A model generated the notes under the pieces. It was not told the DNA's origin, did not search any database, and worked only from the letters and a program-made list of their open reading frames with translations. Made by a program: the position numbers and the translations under genes. A stretch of DNA of 64,000 nucleotides. It comes from JAFNAG01 sp050011535 (GTDB lineage: Bacteria; Acidobacteriota; UBA6911). Below are positions 25,210 to 33,419 of this stretch, piece after piece. The first letter of the stretch is position 1; every line of letters begins with the position of its first letter. The stretch covers positions 1 to 64,000 of the forward strand of contig JBEKIX010000007.1 of the NCBI GenBank assembly GCA_050011535.1, in the 5' to 3' direction.

Positions 25210-26376
25210 ATGGAGTCGATAAAAATGCAGCGCATTCCGCACTCGGCCATCCGCCTGATGGTCGAGGCCGCGGAGAGAATGGAACGCCAGGGGAGAGAGG
25301 TCATTCACCTGGAGATTGGCAGGCCCGATTTCGACACGCCCCCACACATCGTCGAAGCCGCCGTGAATGCCCTGCGCGCGGGCAAGCACCACTATTGCCC
25401 CAATGCCGGAATACCGGAATTGCGCCGGGCAATCGCCGGCAAATTCGCCGATGAATATCGGCTTGAATACAACCCCGGCACGGATATCATCGTCACCAAC
25501 GGCGTGGCGGAGGCGGTGTATCTGTCGATCGGCGCGCTCCTGAATCCCGGCGACCAGGTGCTGATTCCCGACCCCGGCTGGTTGAACTACGAAGCCAACG
25601 CGCTTACCGCTCTCGTGGAACCGGTCAGTTACACGCTCTCCGCGGCCAACCTGTATCAGCCGGACGTCTCCGAGATCGAGAGCAGGATCACCGGCAGAAC
25701 GAAGATGATCATCCTGGTCAGCCCATCCAACCCGGTCGGGTCGGTCACCAAGCCGCAGGTCCTACAGGCGCTTGCCGCGCTTGCGGTGAAACACGATCTG
25801 ATCGTGGTCAGCGATGAGATTTATGAGCGAATCATATACCCTCCCGCCCGGCACAACACCATCGCCCGCCTGCCGGGAATGAAAGAGAGAACGCTGCTTT
25901 TAAACGGTTTTTCGAAGTTCTGGTCGATGACCGGATGGCGCCTCGGGTACGTTCTGGGCCCGAAGGAAATGATCGACCCGATGCTGCGGTACCATCTCTT
26001 CATGCTTACTTCCGCGAACACATTCGCGCAATACGGCGCGGTGGCGGCGCTGACAGGCGACCAGGGCCCGTCGCTCGCCATGGTTGCCACACTGAAGGAG
26101 CGCAGAGATTATATGGCGCCGGCGGTCAACGGGATCCCCGGCTTCTCCTGTCTCATGCCGGAAGGCGCGTTCTATGTGTTCGTCGACGCGCGGCCAACCG
26201 GGCTGGATGGGTATCGGCTGTCTAACCTGCTGCTGGAGGAGGCCGGCGTGGTCACGGTCGCCGGCGAGTGTTTCGGAAGGAACGGCGCCGGGCACATTCG
26301 TCTGGCTTTGACGTGCCCGATCGACAAGCTGCGGCGCGCCGTTGCCAACATGACGCACGTCATGCAAAGCCGGTGA
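25210..26376 (+). CDS. class I/II aminotransferase
   Basis: A 388-residue fold-type I PLP enzyme of the AspC/AlaT group. Signatures: HLEIGRPDFDTPPHIVEA (about 35), YCPNAGIPELRRAIA (about 61), VTNGVAEAVYLSIGAL, ILVSPSNPVGSVTK (about 170), and the PLP lysine in LNGFSKFWSMTGWRLGYVLG (about 230-249). Asp, Ala or aromatic substrates are possible; sequence alone does not choose. GAAGGAG at 25198-25204 gives the start at ATG 25210; the GTG at 25204 overlaps that site. The gene follows the R2 element directly. Confidence 0.88.
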   Translation: MESIKMQRIPHSAIRLMVEAAERMERQGREVIHLEIGRPDFDTPPHIVEAAVNALRAGKHHYCPNAGIPELRRAIAGKFADEYRLEYNPGTDIIVTNGVAEAVYLSIGALLNPGDQVLIPDPGWLNYEANALTALVEPVSYTLSAANLYQPDVSEIESRITGRTKMIILVSPSNPVGSVTKPQVLQALAALAVKHDLIVVSDEIYERIIYPPARHNTIARLPGMKERTLLLNGFSKFWSMTGWRLGYVLGPKEMIDPMLRYHLFMLTSANTFAQYGAVAALTGDQGPSLAMVATLKERRDYMAPAVNGIPGFSCLMPEGAFYVFVDARPTGLDGYRLSNLLLEEAGVVTVAGECFGRNGAGHIRLALTCPIDKLRRAVANMTHVMQSR

Positions 26377-26394
26377 AAGTCGCGACATCTCATT

Positions 26395-26496
26395 CACCTC
26401 GAAGACTCAAAGACTCGAAGAGCCTCGAAGAAAGCCTATCGGATTGGAAGCCGACGCCTCTTGGAGGCTCTTTGAGTACTTTGAGCCTTAGAGGTT
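26395..26496. repeat. R1 hairpin element
   Basis: Arms CACCTCGAAGACTCAAAGAC and (right end) GAGCCTTAGAGGTT, core GGATTGGAAGCCGACGCC. The right arm overlaps the end of the OPT gene and provides its stop codon. Confidence 0.85.
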
Positions 26497-28374
26497 AGCT
26501 TTTGGGGTCATGGCGGCGCGGTAGAGAAACAGGCAGCAAAGGAAGATCGCCGCGACGGCAAGCAGAGATCCCGCCATGCCCGGTATGAGCGGCTCCATCG
26601 ACTTGGGCGCGATGTTTCCCGCCACGAGGCCGGCGATAAGCACGCCCGCCAATCCTTCGCCGGCTACCAGGCCGGACGCGGCGAGAATTCCGGGATCGCT
26701 CTCGCTCCTGGCGGCGCCTCCTCTTCTGTATTCCACGACGGCGCGCGCGCAGCCGCCGACGTAGATCGACGCCATGGAAGACAACGGCAGATAGACTCCG
26801 ATGGCGAAGGCAAGACCGGACGCGCCGCAGAGAATCCCCGAAAGAGCGACGCCGCCGCCCGTGAGCACAAGCCCCCACGGCAGTTGTCCGGCGAGCACGC
26901 CTTCGACAATGGTCTTCATCAGCGTAGCCTGAGGCGCCGCAAGTTCACGTGAACCGAAGGTGTACGCCGTCCCTAGCAAAAGCACCGTGCCCGCCACCGC
27001 CCAACAGGCAAACGACGCGCCGATGACCTGGCCGAATTGCTGGCGCGCCGGCGTGGCTCCGACGAGATATCCTGTTTTCAAGTCCTGGGAGATGTCTCCG
27101 GCCTTTGACGCGGCGATCGCGACGATCGTGCCGACCGTGAGGACCGCGGCGCGCGCGGCGCCGGTCGTCCAGCCGGCGGCAGCAAAGACGGAGGCCACGC
27201 CCAGCAAGGTGATCAGCGCGATGCCGGAAGTCGGTTGTGACGTGACGCCCACGATGCCTACGATGCTCGCGGCCACCGCGACGAACATCACGCCGAATAT
27301 GCCGACGCCCGCAGCGCAGATCGCTCTCGGCACGAGTCCCATGCCTCCCGCGAAGATGCCGGGGACCAGGGCCGCTACCGCCACAACCGTGACGATCGTG
27401 CCGGCCACGAAGCTCCCGGGCAAATCGCGTTCCGTTCTCGGAACCTCGGCGGTGGCGGAGTTCCCGCCGGCCTTTCTGAGGCCGCGCGCCACGCTCGCGA
27501 ACGCCCCGATCATGGTGGGAAGCCCCCGGAGCACGGTCAGAATCCCCGCGGTGGCCACGGCGCCTGCGCCGATGTATCGAACGTAGCGCGCCCAGATGTC
27601 GTTGGTCGTCATCGCGGAAATCAGACGCTGAGTTTCCGGATACAGCGGCGCCGTCAGACCTCCGCCAATCCATGAGATCAGCGGGATGAGAACCAGAGAT
27701 GAGACCAGTGAGCCGGCCACCAGCACGCCTGACTGCCTGTAGCCCAGGATGAATCCGACTGCGACGAGCGCGGGCGCCAACTCCAGGGCGAGCTCGGCAT
27801 GCGGCAGTATGGGAAGGGCGGCACTGACGGTGCCGGGCAGGAGAAACACAAGCGACACGAGGAGCTTGATGAGCGCGCCGACGGCCATGCCTCGAAAGAT
27901 CCAAGCGCTCCCGGTGGAACCCGCCGTCGTCGCCCTCAGGACCTCGGCGCACGCGGTTCCCTCCGGATAAGGCAACTCGTCGTGGGCTTCCACGATCAGC
28001 AGACGCCGCAACGGGATCATCGCCGCCAGGCCGAGAATGCCTCCCAGGAAGCACAGCGCCACCATCTCCAGATAGGGAGGAATCATCCCCCAGAGGAAAA
28101 GGGCCGGGATGGTGTAAATCGTCCCGGTGGCCAGCGCCGTGGACGCCGAGCCGATCGTCTGCGAGATGTTGGCTTCGAGGATGCTGCCTTTGGCGCCGAA
28201 GAGTTTGAAGATCGCCACGGTCATCACCGCGGCGGGAATCGAGGCGGAAACGGTCAGTCCGACGCGCAAACCGAGATATGCGTTCGCGGCCCCGAAAACA
28301 ATGCCGAGCACGATCCCGGCCGCGACCGCCTTGAGAGTGAATTCAGGAAGAGATGGAGAACCCGGGGAGGCCAT
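26488..28374 (-). CDS. OPT-family oligopeptide transporter
   Basis: A 628-residue inner-membrane transporter of the OPT/YSL family, with about 15 hydrophobic helices. The N-terminal segment FGAANAYLGLRVGLTVSASI is typical, followed by ILEANISQTIGSAS and, later, GDISQDLKTGYLVGATPARQ, which is the conserved cytosolic motif of prokaryotic OPT proteins. Likely substrates are small peptides or metal chelates, moved with protons. AGGAG lies 8 bases before the ATG. The last codons (GCT AAC CTC TAA) are part of the R1 repeat. An R2 element stands upstream. No operon partner. Confidence 0.9.
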   Translation of the reverse strand: MASPGSPSLPEFTLKAVAAGIVLGIVFGAANAYLGLRVGLTVSASIPAAVMTVAIFKLFGAKGSILEANISQTIGSASTALATGTIYTIPALFLWGMIPPYLEMVALCFLGGILGLAAMIPLRRLLIVEAHDELPYPEGTACAEVLRATTAGSTGSAWIFRGMAVGALIKLLVSLVFLLPGTVSAALPILPHAELALELAPALVAVGFILGYRQSGVLVAGSLVSSLVLIPLISWIGGGLTAPLYPETQRLISAMTTNDIWARYVRYIGAGAVATAGILTVLRGLPTMIGAFASVARGLRKAGGNSATAEVPRTERDLPGSFVAGTIVTVVAVAALVPGIFAGGMGLVPRAICAAGVGIFGVMFVAVAASIVGIVGVTSQPTSGIALITLLGVASVFAAAGWTTGAARAAVLTVGTIVAIAASKAGDISQDLKTGYLVGATPARQQFGQVIGASFACWAVAGTVLLLGTAYTFGSRELAAPQATLMKTIVEGVLAGQLPWGLVLTGGGVALSGILCGASGLAFAIGVYLPLSSMASIYVGGCARAVVEYRRGGAARSESDPGILAASGLVAGEGLAGVLIAGLVAGNIAPKSMEPLIPGMAGSLLAVAAIFLCCLFLYRAAMTPKANL

Positions 28375-28389
28375 CGTCCAGACTCCTAA

Positions 28390-28480
28390 CGAAATTGGGG
28401 ACAGTCACCTTCTTTCGCTATCCATTCGCGAATCTGCCGAGATATTCCCTGCGAAAAAAGGTGACTGTCTCCAATTTCGC
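28390..28480. repeat. R2 palindromic element
   Basis: CGAAATTGGGGACAGTCACC and the inverted GGTGACTGTCTCCAATTTCG with TTTCGC / GCGAAAAAA inside and GAATCTGCCGAGAT in the core. It lies upstream of the OPT gene and downstream of ccmD. Confidence 0.85.
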
Positions 28481-28482
28481 AG

Positions 28483-28532
28483 AAGCCGACGCCTCTTAGA
28501 GATTCTTTGCGCTCTTTGAGTCTTGGCGGTTA
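28483..28532. repeat. R1 right arm only
   Basis: GAAGCCGACGCCTCTTAGAG followed by an arm ending GTCTTGGCGGTT. The left arm is missing: an R2 element sits where it would be expected, as if one repeat had replaced part of the other. Confidence 0.75.
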
Positions 28533-28561
28533 GCTTTAACAGTCGTTCTTGCACGCCGGCC

Positions 28562-28732
28562 TTACGCCTTCTTACGGTTGTCAGGCCGGTGTTCGAGGAA
28601 TTCTCGCAGATTCCGGAGCTCATCGCGCAGCTTCTTTTCGCGAGACTGAATCGAAAAGAGATAAATTGCGAGAATGATCCAGATGGCCGCATAAGCCGCG
28701 AAGAGATAATGCATCGTATCGACATTTTCCAT
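28562..28732 (-). CDS. ccmD: CcmD-like small haem-exporter subunit
   Basis: A 56-residue protein right after ccmC. It has one membrane helix (YLFAAYAAIWIILAIYLFSI, residues 9-28) followed by a charged tail (QSREKKLRDELRNLREFL), the usual CcmD layout. CcmD helps release holo-CcmE from the CcmABC complex. The ATG lies 17 bases after the ccmC stop with AAGGA upstream. The short length and the position at the end of ccmABC decide the call, as sequence conservation in this family is low. Confidence 0.8.
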   Translation of the reverse strand: MENVDTMHYLFAAYAAIWIILAIYLFSIQSREKKLRDELRNLREFLEHRPDNRKKA

Positions 28733-28749
28733 GGCAACTCAATCCTTCC

Positions 28750-29439
28750 TTAGCGCACAAGATTCGCAGCGCGCTCCAGCCGTTCCAGTTCCACGCGCGC
28801 AGATTCCAGGAACAGGCGCCGGCGGATCACGTAAACGAGGAGCACAAGAAAGACCAGCGAACAGGTCAAAAACGCGGGCACCATCGCGGGATCAATTCCC
28901 CCCTTCTCGATCATCGCCGACGGATGCATGTCACGCCACCAGCGGATGGAAAAAAATACGATGGGTGCGTCGAGAAAGGCGATGATGCCGAAAACCGCGG
29001 ACATGACGGCCCTTCTCTCGGGATCGGGCACGTACGCGCGCACCAGCATGTACGCCAGATAGAGCAACCAGAGGACCAGCGACGACGTCAGACGCGGCGA
29101 CCACGTCCACCAGACGAACCAGACCGGTTTTGCCCAAATTGGCCCTGTCACCAGGACGATCATGAAAAACATCACGCCCACCTCCGCGGCGGAGAGCGCG
29201 AGGCTGTCCCACTTGCGGTCCTTCTTGATCAAATACATCACTGAAGCCACGAAGTTCGCGGCGAACGCGAGCAAGCCGACGATCCCGGACGGCACATGAA
29301 AGTAGAAGATGCGCTGGAGATCTCCCATGGTGCGCTCGCGCGGGGCGCCGAGAAAGGCCATGTAGAGAGCCAGGATCATGCCGATCAGGAGAATTCCCAG
29401 GAGAAAAGCATCGAGTTTTTTTTGCTTCGTCAGATCCAT
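28750..29439 (-). CDS. ccmC: haem exporter protein CcmC
   Basis: A 229-residue membrane protein of the haem-handling family, with six helices. The tryptophan-rich periplasmic motif is clear (VWFVWWTWSPRLTSSLVLWL, about 106-125), and the two expected haem-ligand His lie in RIFYFHVPSG (His48) and WWRDMHPSA (about 170). CcmC loads haem onto CcmE. It follows ccmB after 3 bases, and a CcmD-like gene follows, so ccmABCD is one operon. Confidence 0.93.
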   Translation of the reverse strand: MDLTKQKKLDAFLLGILLIGMILALYMAFLGAPRERTMGDLQRIFYFHVPSGIVGLLAFAANFVASVMYLIKKDRKWDSLALSAAEVGVMFFMIVLVTGPIWAKPVWFVWWTWSPRLTSSLVLWLLYLAYMLVRAYVPDPERRAVMSAVFGIIAFLDAPIVFFSIRWWRDMHPSAMIEKGGIDPAMVPAFLTCSLVFLVLLVYVIRRRLFLESARVELERLERAANLVR

Positions 29440-29442
29440 GGC

Positions 29443-30114
29443 TCAATCCTCCAGAACAAAGTCGAACATCAGATAGGATACGGTCCCGAAGATGACGGTG
29501 AATGTAGTCATGATGGCGAGCGGAAGCTTCAAGGCGCGGTAATCCGGACCGTTGAGGATGATGTTCGTCGCCTCGACCGCATTGACGAGGATGGGCAGCA
29601 CCACGGGAAAGAGGATGAGGGGAAGCAGCACTTCCCTCATTCTGGTATTGACCGAGATCGCGGACAATAGCGTCCCTACCGCCGTAAAACCGAGCGTTCC
29701 AACAGAGAATACCAGAATCAGCCAGGGAATCTCGGACCAGACGGTCAGGTTGAAAAAAATCAGGCTGCAGACGAAGATCGCGATTTCCGCGATGAACATG
29801 AAGATCGCGGCCGCCAGCGTCTTTCCGAGGTAAACGATGCCGCGGTCCATCGGCGCCATCAGCAATCCCTGCAGGCAGCTGTTTTCCTTCTCGGAAGCGA
29901 ACATCCGGTTGAGACCGAGAGTGCCGGAAAACACGAACGACACCCAAAGCACGCCGGGCACAGCCGTCCGGATCGAGTCCCGCAAGGACTCGAGCGCGAA
30001 ATTGAAGACCACGAGCACGACGATGCCGAAGAAAAGCATGGCGTTGAGGGAGTCTTTCGTGCGCAACTCGATGAGAAGGTCCTTGCGAAGGACCGCCCAT
30101 ACTTTACCCAGCAT
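29443..30114 (-). CDS. ccmB: haem exporter permease CcmB
   Basis: A 223-residue membrane subunit of the CcmAB transporter with six helices. It opens with VLRKDLLIELRTKDSLNAML and has the FASEKENSCLQGLLMAPMDR segment (about 72) that is typical of CcmB. With CcmA it uses ATP to release holo-CcmE from CcmC. It starts one base after the ccmA stop. Confidence 0.93.
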   Translation of the reverse strand: MLGKVWAVLRKDLLIELRTKDSLNAMLFFGIVVLVVFNFALESLRDSIRTAVPGVLWVSFVFSGTLGLNRMFASEKENSCLQGLLMAPMDRGIVYLGKTLAAAIFMFIAEIAIFVCSLIFFNLTVWSEIPWLILVFSVGTLGFTAVGTLLSAISVNTRMREVLLPLILFPVVLPILVNAVEATNIILNGPDYRALKLPLAIMTTFTVIFGTVSYLMFDFVLED

Positions 30115-30115
30115 C

Positions 30116-30811
30116 TCAGCACTCCTCCGTGAGGTCTCGGTAACGGCGTTGAAATTCCTCCAGAGTCGATGCCTTGCGAGCGAGGTCGAGCGCGACCCCG
30201 CCTTTTTCGATCACGACCAACCGGTCCGCGAGAGCGTATCCGAGCGGCACATCATGGATGGCCATGAGGCAGGTTCTCCCGTGAGAGCGCGCTTCGTCGA
30301 GGTAGTTCGTAAGGAGTTCCGTTCCTTCGCGATCGAGCCCGGTGAACGGCTCGTCCAGCAGCAGCACGGCCGGATCGTGAAGAAAGGCGCGCGCAATCGC
30401 GAGACGCTGCTGCATGCCGCGCGAGTAGTTGCGCACCGGCTCGCGCGCCCGCCCGGCAAGGCCCACGCGGGAAATGCGTCTCTCTAGGTCCGCGTCCGCG
30501 CAAGACAAATCGAGGAGCCGCGCATAGAAGCGCAGGTTCTCCAGCGCGGTCAGGTCAAGATAGAGCGCGGTGTTGTGCGAGAGGTAGCCCGTAAAACCGC
30601 GCGCGTCCAGGCTTCCGGGCCTGGAACCTCGAATCCGGACGCTTCCCGCGGATGGACGTGAAAGACCCGCCAGGATCCGCAGGAGTGTGGTTTTGCCGGC
30701 GCCGTTGCGTCCGAAGAGCGCGATGAATTGCCCATCGGAAACGTCGAGGTGCAGATCTCGCAGTGCCGAGAAACGCCCGAAATATTTCGCCAGCCCCTGG
30801 ACTTCAATCAT
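30116..30811 (-). CDS. ccmA: haem exporter ATPase CcmA
   Basis: A 231-residue ABC ATPase. Walker A is GRNGAGKTT (about 34), the signature is NYSRGMQQRLAIARA (about 128), Walker B with catalytic Glu is AVLLLDEPFTGLD (about 150), and the switch His is in AIHDVPLG. Identification as CcmA rests on the neighbouring ccmB and ccmC. The gene begins a fresh block after an R1 hairpin, so ccmABCD may be transcribed apart from ccmH/F/E. Confidence 0.93.
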   Translation of the reverse strand: MIEVQGLAKYFGRFSALRDLHLDVSDGQFIALFGRNGAGKTTLLRILAGLSRPSAGSVRIRGSRPGSLDARGFTGYLSHNTALYLDLTALENLRFYARLLDLSCADADLERRISRVGLAGRAREPVRNYSRGMQQRLAIARAFLHDPAVLLLDEPFTGLDREGTELLTNYLDEARSHGRTCLMAIHDVPLGYALADRLVVIEKGGVALDLARKASTLEEFQRRYRDLTEEC

Positions 30812-30842
30812 CTTTTTCCGGAAATAACTTAAGACGAAAGCG

Positions 30843-30946
30843 AACCTCGAAGGCTCAAAGGGCTCGAAGAGCCTCGAAGAAAGCCTATCGGGTCAGAAAG
30901 CGTCGGTTTCTTGGAGGCTCTTTGAGTTTTTCGAGTCTTTGAGGTT
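30843..30946. repeat. R1 hairpin element
   Basis: Arms AACCTCGAAGGCTCAAAGGG and (right end) GAGTCTTTGAGGTT, core AAGCCTATCGGGTCAGAAAG. It lies within the ccm cluster between the carboxypeptidase-regulatory-like gene and ccmA. Confidence 0.85.
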
Positions 30947-30961
30947 AGCTGCCTCCTCTGG

Positions 30962-32173
30962 TCACCGTTTCTTCTCTAGCAGCATGGCAATTCTGCGCAG
31001 GTGACGCTTGCCTTGCTCGCGCAGCCGCACGTACCGGCGGCGGTCGAGAGCCTGCTTTTCGTATTGCGCGTCGAGCGCAGCGATGTAGTTCAACAATTGC
31101 TCGCGGCGCTCCCGCAATTCCTGGGCACGCGCCTCCTTGGCCCCCGCAGGCTGTACAATCACACGGCTGCTCGCGTACCACAGCACGATGACGAGTCCAA
31201 GCAACAGGAGCGGGCCGATGATCAGCGCGTTTTGCCCGACCAGATTGGGCATGGGCATGACCTGTACCTGGGGTTCCTGGGAGGGTGGAGGCGCCGGGGT
31301 GTCCGCCACCGGTGTTCCGCCGGAGAGAGTCCAGATTACTTCTGTTCCGGCCTTGATCGGGCCAATCGCGTATACGGCGAAGTTCTGCGCCGCATCGGTT
31401 TGAACCTTGGTCAGCCCCTGGCCCGACAAAGTCATGTCCTGAGGAATCACGCCGATTTTTGCGGAGCCCACGTCCTGATAGAACTTCTTGCGGAATGTGA
31501 AGCTGCCGTTCTGCCAGGGAAACTGCTGCCCGACTTCAAATGTGGTCGCCCCGGGCTTAAGCGGATACAGACTGTAATAACTCTGCCCGTCAGCGCTCTC
31601 GAGCGGCGCCTGCGTCACCGGCATGCTCGATCCCGGGCTCGTTACGTCGAGGCTCGGAGGATCCGTAATACCGGGCACCTTGGAAATGCGGAAGTTCCCG
31701 TCTGTACGCATGAAGGTGCTCGGAGGCTTGGTTTGATTGTCGATCTCATAGGATTCGAGGGAGCGCAGACCGTCACTGGACAGCTTGAAGGCAATTTGCA
31801 GGTTTGCCAGCCGGATGCCGCGAGCAGCATCGGTGGTCTCGTAGACCCGCATTTCAATCTGCGCCTTCCCACGTTCGTCAAAGGTGACGGGACTGAAATA
31901 ACTGACCTCCCGATAGTCGGCGCGTATCAGCAAAGGACCCACCGTAGGCAAGCCGCTGAACTGGAACTTGCCCGAGGAGTCTGTCTTGGTCGATTTCAGC
32001 GCGGTCATGCCTGATGCGGGCTGGACCGCGTCCACGGATAGCCCGGCAAGCGCCTTAGTAGGGTCGGTGCCGTCGATGAGCCGGCCTTCCACGACACCCA
32101 TGTTCTGGGAGTAGACGGACGGCACAAACAAAGCCGCGGCCAGTATCAATGCTGCATTCTTGATAAGCATCAT
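30962..32173 (-). CDS. exported carboxypeptidase-regulatory-like protein with membrane anchor
   Basis: A 403-residue protein with a signal peptide (AALILAAALFVPSVYSQ). Residues about 27-110 form a carboxypeptidase-regulatory-like beta sandwich (GVVEGRLIDGTDPTKALAG, TDSSGKFQFSGLPTVG). Two more beta-rich regions follow, then a proline stretch, one membrane helix at about 313-333 (LIIGPLLLLGLVIVLWYASS) and a basic coiled tail (ELRERREQLLNYIAALDAQY). It lies inside the ccm cluster between ccmH and ccmA, flanked by repeats. It could hold a periplasmic partner of cytochrome maturation, but no family function is known to me. Confidence 0.7.
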   Translation of the reverse strand: MMLIKNAALILAAALFVPSVYSQNMGVVEGRLIDGTDPTKALAGLSVDAVQPASGMTALKSTKTDSSGKFQFSGLPTVGPLLIRADYREVSYFSPVTFDERGKAQIEMRVYETTDAARGIRLANLQIAFKLSSDGLRSLESYEIDNQTKPPSTFMRTDGNFRISKVPGITDPPSLDVTSPGSSMPVTQAPLESADGQSYYSLYPLKPGATTFEVGQQFPWQNGSFTFRKKFYQDVGSAKIGVIPQDMTLSGQGLTKVQTDAAQNFAVYAIGPIKAGTEVIWTLSGGTPVADTPAPPPSQEPQVQVMPMPNLVGQNALIIGPLLLLGLVIVLWYASSRVIVQPAGAKEARAQELRERREQLLNYIAALDAQYEKQALDRRRYVRLREQGKRHLRRIAMLLEKKR

Positions 32174-32220
32174 GCGTGCAAACTTAGCTCATAAGACGTT
32201 GCAAAGGAAGATCTGAAATT

Positions 32221-32285
32221 GATTCGAGATTCGAGATTCGAAATTCGAGATTGGCAATCTCGAATTTCGAATCTCGAATTTCGAG
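32221..32285. repeat. R3 palindrome
   Basis: GATTCGAGATTCGAGATTCG faces inverted CGAATTTCGAATCTCGAA around TTGGCA. The whole 65 bp is built from TCGA-containing steps. A second copy is at 47824-47890. Confidence 0.85.
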
Positions 32286-32286
32286 G

Positions 32287-32721
32287 CTAGAGCCGGTGGC
32301 CGCAGTCGGCGCAAAACTGTTTCCCGGGCGCGACTACTGCTCCGCAGGAAGGGCAAGTCGCGAGGGCCGGGCCTTTCCCCGAGGGAAGTTTTGCTTTTCG
32401 GGCGGCAACGGCTTGCTCGATGCTCTCGTCGAGATTTTCCTCAACGCCCAACTGATCCAGCTTCTGCAGGATTTCGGCGGCTTCCGACTTGAAGCTTGTT
32501 TCCAGACTGTAAAAGTCGGCATTGCCGAGACGGCCCATCTTGTACTCGAAGTTCAGGTCCTTGAGATTGCTGTACACGACCGCCTTTCGATTCAGCAGCC
32601 GGTCCAGTTCCGTCTCCGCCAGCAACTCCACCTCGAGATTGCCCTTGGGCTCATTAAAGAGGGGCATGAGGACATAGATAGATGCCAACACCGTCACAAT
32701 GGTTCCTGCCAGAAAGATCAT
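32287..32721 (-). CDS. membrane-anchored zinc-ribbon protein in the ccmI position
   Basis: A 144-residue protein with an N-terminal membrane helix (MIFLAGTIVTVLASIYVLM), a helical middle (VYSNLKDLNFEYKMGRLGNA, a segment shared with CcmI-like proteins) and a C-terminal zinc ribbon (CPSCGAVVAPGKQFCADCG). The start overlaps the ccmH stop (TGATG), so it is translated with ccmH. In other bacteria the gene beside ccmH encodes CcmI, which has a similar N-terminal helix and helical part followed by TPRs; here a zinc ribbon replaces the TPRs. Role in holding apocytochrome is inferred. Confidence 0.75.
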   Translation of the reverse strand: MIFLAGTIVTVLASIYVLMPLFNEPKGNLEVELLAETELDRLLNRKAVVYSNLKDLNFEYKMGRLGNADFYSLETSFKSEAAEILQKLDQLGVEENLDESIEQAVAARKAKLPSGKGPALATCPSCGAVVAPGKQFCADCGHRL

Positions 32722-33185
32722 CAACTCTCCTCTTCGAAATCGCGGAGCTCGCGCTCGACTCGCGGATCGACGGGCGCCGCCGGCTTTAGATCCGGCGCGG
32801 CGGGGCGCACCATGTGTGCGACGATCCAGCCCACGACAAGCGTCCCGAGGCACAAAATCAGAATCGGCATAATCCATGCGGCTATATCAAAACCCTTCAT
32901 GGTCGGCGCCGAGAGAACCTTCTTGCCATAACGGGCGACGAAGCTGTCCACGATCGCACCCACGGTCTCGCCCTTGAGCAGGCGCTCGTGGATCTCCGCG
33001 CGCATCGGAACCGCCGAGCTGCAGTTCTGCATGGCGCACACGCTGAGCTGCTCGTTGCAGCCGCACTGGCAGACCAGGCGGTCGCAAGCTTCCTTGTAGT
33101 CTTTGCTGATATCCGGCTGCCTCTGCGCCGGCAGCGCCGCTGCAAGAACTCCCAACAGCAAAACCCATAATGCAGTGCTTCTCAT
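32721..33185 (-). CDS. ccmH: cytochrome c maturation protein CcmH (CxCxC type)
   Basis: A 154-residue exported protein with an N-terminal hydrophobic segment (LWVLLLGVLAAALPAQ), the thiol region RLVCQCGCNEQLSVCAM, a helical bundle (MRAEIHERLLKGETVGAIVD) and a C-terminal membrane helix (IMPILILCLGTLVVGWIVA). CcmH reduces the haem-binding thiols of apocytochromes. The usual LRCxxC is replaced by CxCxC. GGGGAAG favours ATG 33185; a GTG further upstream gives 6 more residues. It precedes the zinc-ribbon gene and follows ccmF after a gap of 234 bases holding palindromes. Confidence 0.88.
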   Translation of the reverse strand: MRSTALWVLLLGVLAAALPAQRQPDISKDYKEACDRLVCQCGCNEQLSVCAMQNCSSAVPMRAEIHERLLKGETVGAIVDSFVARYGKKVLSAPTMKGFDIAAWIMPILILCLGTLVVGWIVAHMVRPAAPDLKPAAPVDPRVERELRDFEEES

Positions 33186-33270
33186 CGCTATGCTCTTCCC
33201 CACAATAGAGTCTTCGCACCTCAGTAAGAATCAGATATGGTAGTGACGCTAATCCAATGATATATGTGTC

Positions 33271-33351
33271 GCCCTTTCAGGGCTCTTTCTTCACTTGCTC
33301 CCAACCCCGGGCTCACGCCCGGGGCTACTCTCTTTCCGCCCCTTCGGGGCT
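33271..33351. repeat. GC-rich palindromes (R4-like)
   Basis: GCCCTTTCAGGGC, CCCCGGGCTCACGCCCGGGG and GCCCCTTCGGGGC are three successive perfect or near-perfect small hairpins between ccmF and ccmH, resembling parts of the R4 clusters. Confidence 0.7.
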
Positions 33352-33419
33352 GGATACCATTTGCCGTCACTATACTTCATGAATATCAGTAGTGTCATAT
33401 CGTGACTCCGAATGGTATG

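Noticed and set aside
26945..28054. 369-codon minus-strand open frame rich in Arg/Gly
   Set aside because: It runs in another frame inside the OPT transporter gene and shows only Arg/Gly/Ala-rich low-complexity sequence.
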